From the NCBI RefSeq assembly GCF_003634965.1, contig NZ_RBXP01000011.1, positions 62,001-126,000 on the forward strand: a stretch of 64,000 bases of DNA, written 5' to 3'. Under the pieces are notes generated by a model. It did not search any database and was not told the DNA's origin. It saw nothing but the letters and a program-made list of their open reading frames with translations. The position numbers were made by a program, and so were the translations under genes. The DNA is from Azonexus fungiphilus. Its GTDB lineage: Bacteria > Pseudomonadota > Gammaproteobacteria > Burkholderiales > Rhodocyclaceae. Shown here one piece after another: positions 63,372 to 64,000 of the stretch. The stretch's first letter is position 1, and each line of letters opens with the position of its first letter.

Positions 63372-64000
63372 TGTCGACCGTCAAATCCTTCCGCGTGCTG
63401 CCGGGGTTCAACCTGACCCTCGGCTACACGCTCGGTTACCTGTCCTTGCTGATCCTGATCCCGCTGTCGGCGGTCTTCCTGAAGACCGCCGAACTCGGCT
63501 GGGACGAGTTCGTCGCCGTGGTGACGGCGCCGCAGGTGGTTGCCACCTACAAGCTGTCGTTCGGCGCCTCGCTGCTGGCGGCGGCGATCAATGCGGTGTT
63601 CGGCCTGATGCTGGCGTGGGCGCTGGTGCGCTACAGCTTTCCCGGCAAGAAGATCGTCGATGCGCTGGTTGACCTGCCGTTCGCGTTGCCGACCGCGGTC
63701 GCCGGCATCGCGCTGACCGCGTTGTACGCGAAGAACGGCTGGCTCGGCCAGTACCTCGAACCGCTCGGCATCAAGGTCGCGTTCACGCCGCTCGGGGTGC
63801 TGGTGGCGCTGGTCTTCATCGGGCTGCCTTTCGTCGTGCGGACCGTACAGCCGATCCTCGAGGATCTCGATACCGAACTCGAGGAAGCTGCCGCCAGCCT
63901 CGGCGCCCAGCGCTGGCAGACCTTCCGTCACGTGATCCTGCCGATCCTGCTGCCGGCGCTGCTGACCGGCTTCGCGCTGGCCTTCGCCCGCGCCGTCGGC
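63371..64000 (+). CDS. cysT: Sulfate ABC transporter permease CysT, partial
   Basis: The first 210 residues are visible; the rest is beyond the window. Several membrane segments are seen (starting SLLILIPLSAVFLK), and EEAAASLGAQRWQTFRHVILP is the EAA loop that meets the ATPase. It is the inner-membrane channel for the upstream binding proteins. The first codons (ATGTCGACCGTCAAA) contain a partial GTCGACC element. Confidence 0.95.
   Translation, partial: MSTVKSFRVLPGFNLTLGYTLGYLSLLILIPLSAVFLKTAELGWDEFVAVVTAPQVVATYKLSFGASLLAAAINAVFGLMLAWALVRYSFPGKKIVDALVDLPFALPTAVAGIALTALYAKNGWLGQYLEPLGIKVAFTPLGVLVALVFIGLPFVVRTVQPILEDLDTELEEAAASLGAQRWQTFRHVILPILLPALLTGFALAFARAVG

Overview
The window is about 64 kb of GC-rich, densely packed chromosome with no mobile element, rRNA or CRISPR array. 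Gene content and order point to a betaproteobacterium, most likely of the order Rhodocyclales (Dechloromonas/Azonexus-like). The main clues are the block rluC-gph-Rieske-S49 protease-maf-yceD-rpmF-plsX-fabHDG-acpP-fabF, the block nadB/rpoE-rseC-mucD-lepA-lepB-rnc-era-recO-pdxJ-acpS-nagZ, an Arg32-type elongation factor P beside earP, and several environmental signalling proteins. The lineage is inferred from synteny and protein style, not from a database search.

Layout. 1-4.2 kb: the end of a FecR-domain gene and an OmpA-like lipoprotein face a three-gene operon of STAS protein, metallo-hydrolase and CHASE2/PP2C phosphatase. 4.3-13.1 kb: a YgiQ-type radical SAM protein, truncated haemoglobin, PHB-depolymerase-like esterase, typA, a PAS-GGDEF-EAL protein and moaA. 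13.2-22.1 kb: tRNA-Asn, an AsmA-like membrane protein with an unusual cytoplasmic N-terminus, an aromatic/aspartate aminotransferase, uvrB with a low-molecular-weight phosphatase, and rne. 22.1-32.5 kb: rluC through the fatty-acid synthesis cluster. 32.5-44.8 kb: nadB, the sigma-E operon (without rseA and rseB), lepA/lepB, rnc-era-recO-pdxJ-acpS-nagZ. 44.8-46.9 kb: arfB, glutathione peroxidase and a methyltransferase. 47.0-51.7 kb: a four-gene membrane module (anchored periplasmic protein, polyferredoxin, DsbD/SafE-like protein, TonB-dependent receptor) behind an FNR-type site and a second palindrome. 51.7-58.9 kb: rlmA, ABC-F, argC, efp, earP, uvrC. 58.9-60.0 kb: pgsA and four tRNAs. 60.0-64.0 kb: a DUF1178 protein, a small hydrolase, two tandem sulfate-binding proteins and the start of cysT.

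Most genes are ordinary housekeeping genes with short overlaps (many ATGA or TGATG) that imply translational coupling. The most unusual signals are: (a) a recurring short palindrome centred on GGTCGACC, resembling a highly iterated palindrome, that sits in gene ends, gene starts and loops; (b) the redox/TonB module at 47-51.7 kb, which I cannot match to a characterised system; (c) the CHASE2-phosphatase/STAS/hydrolase module with no kinase in view; (d) a sigma-E operon lacking its usual anti-sigma genes; and (e) a 70-base, 34% GC patch inside nagZ.
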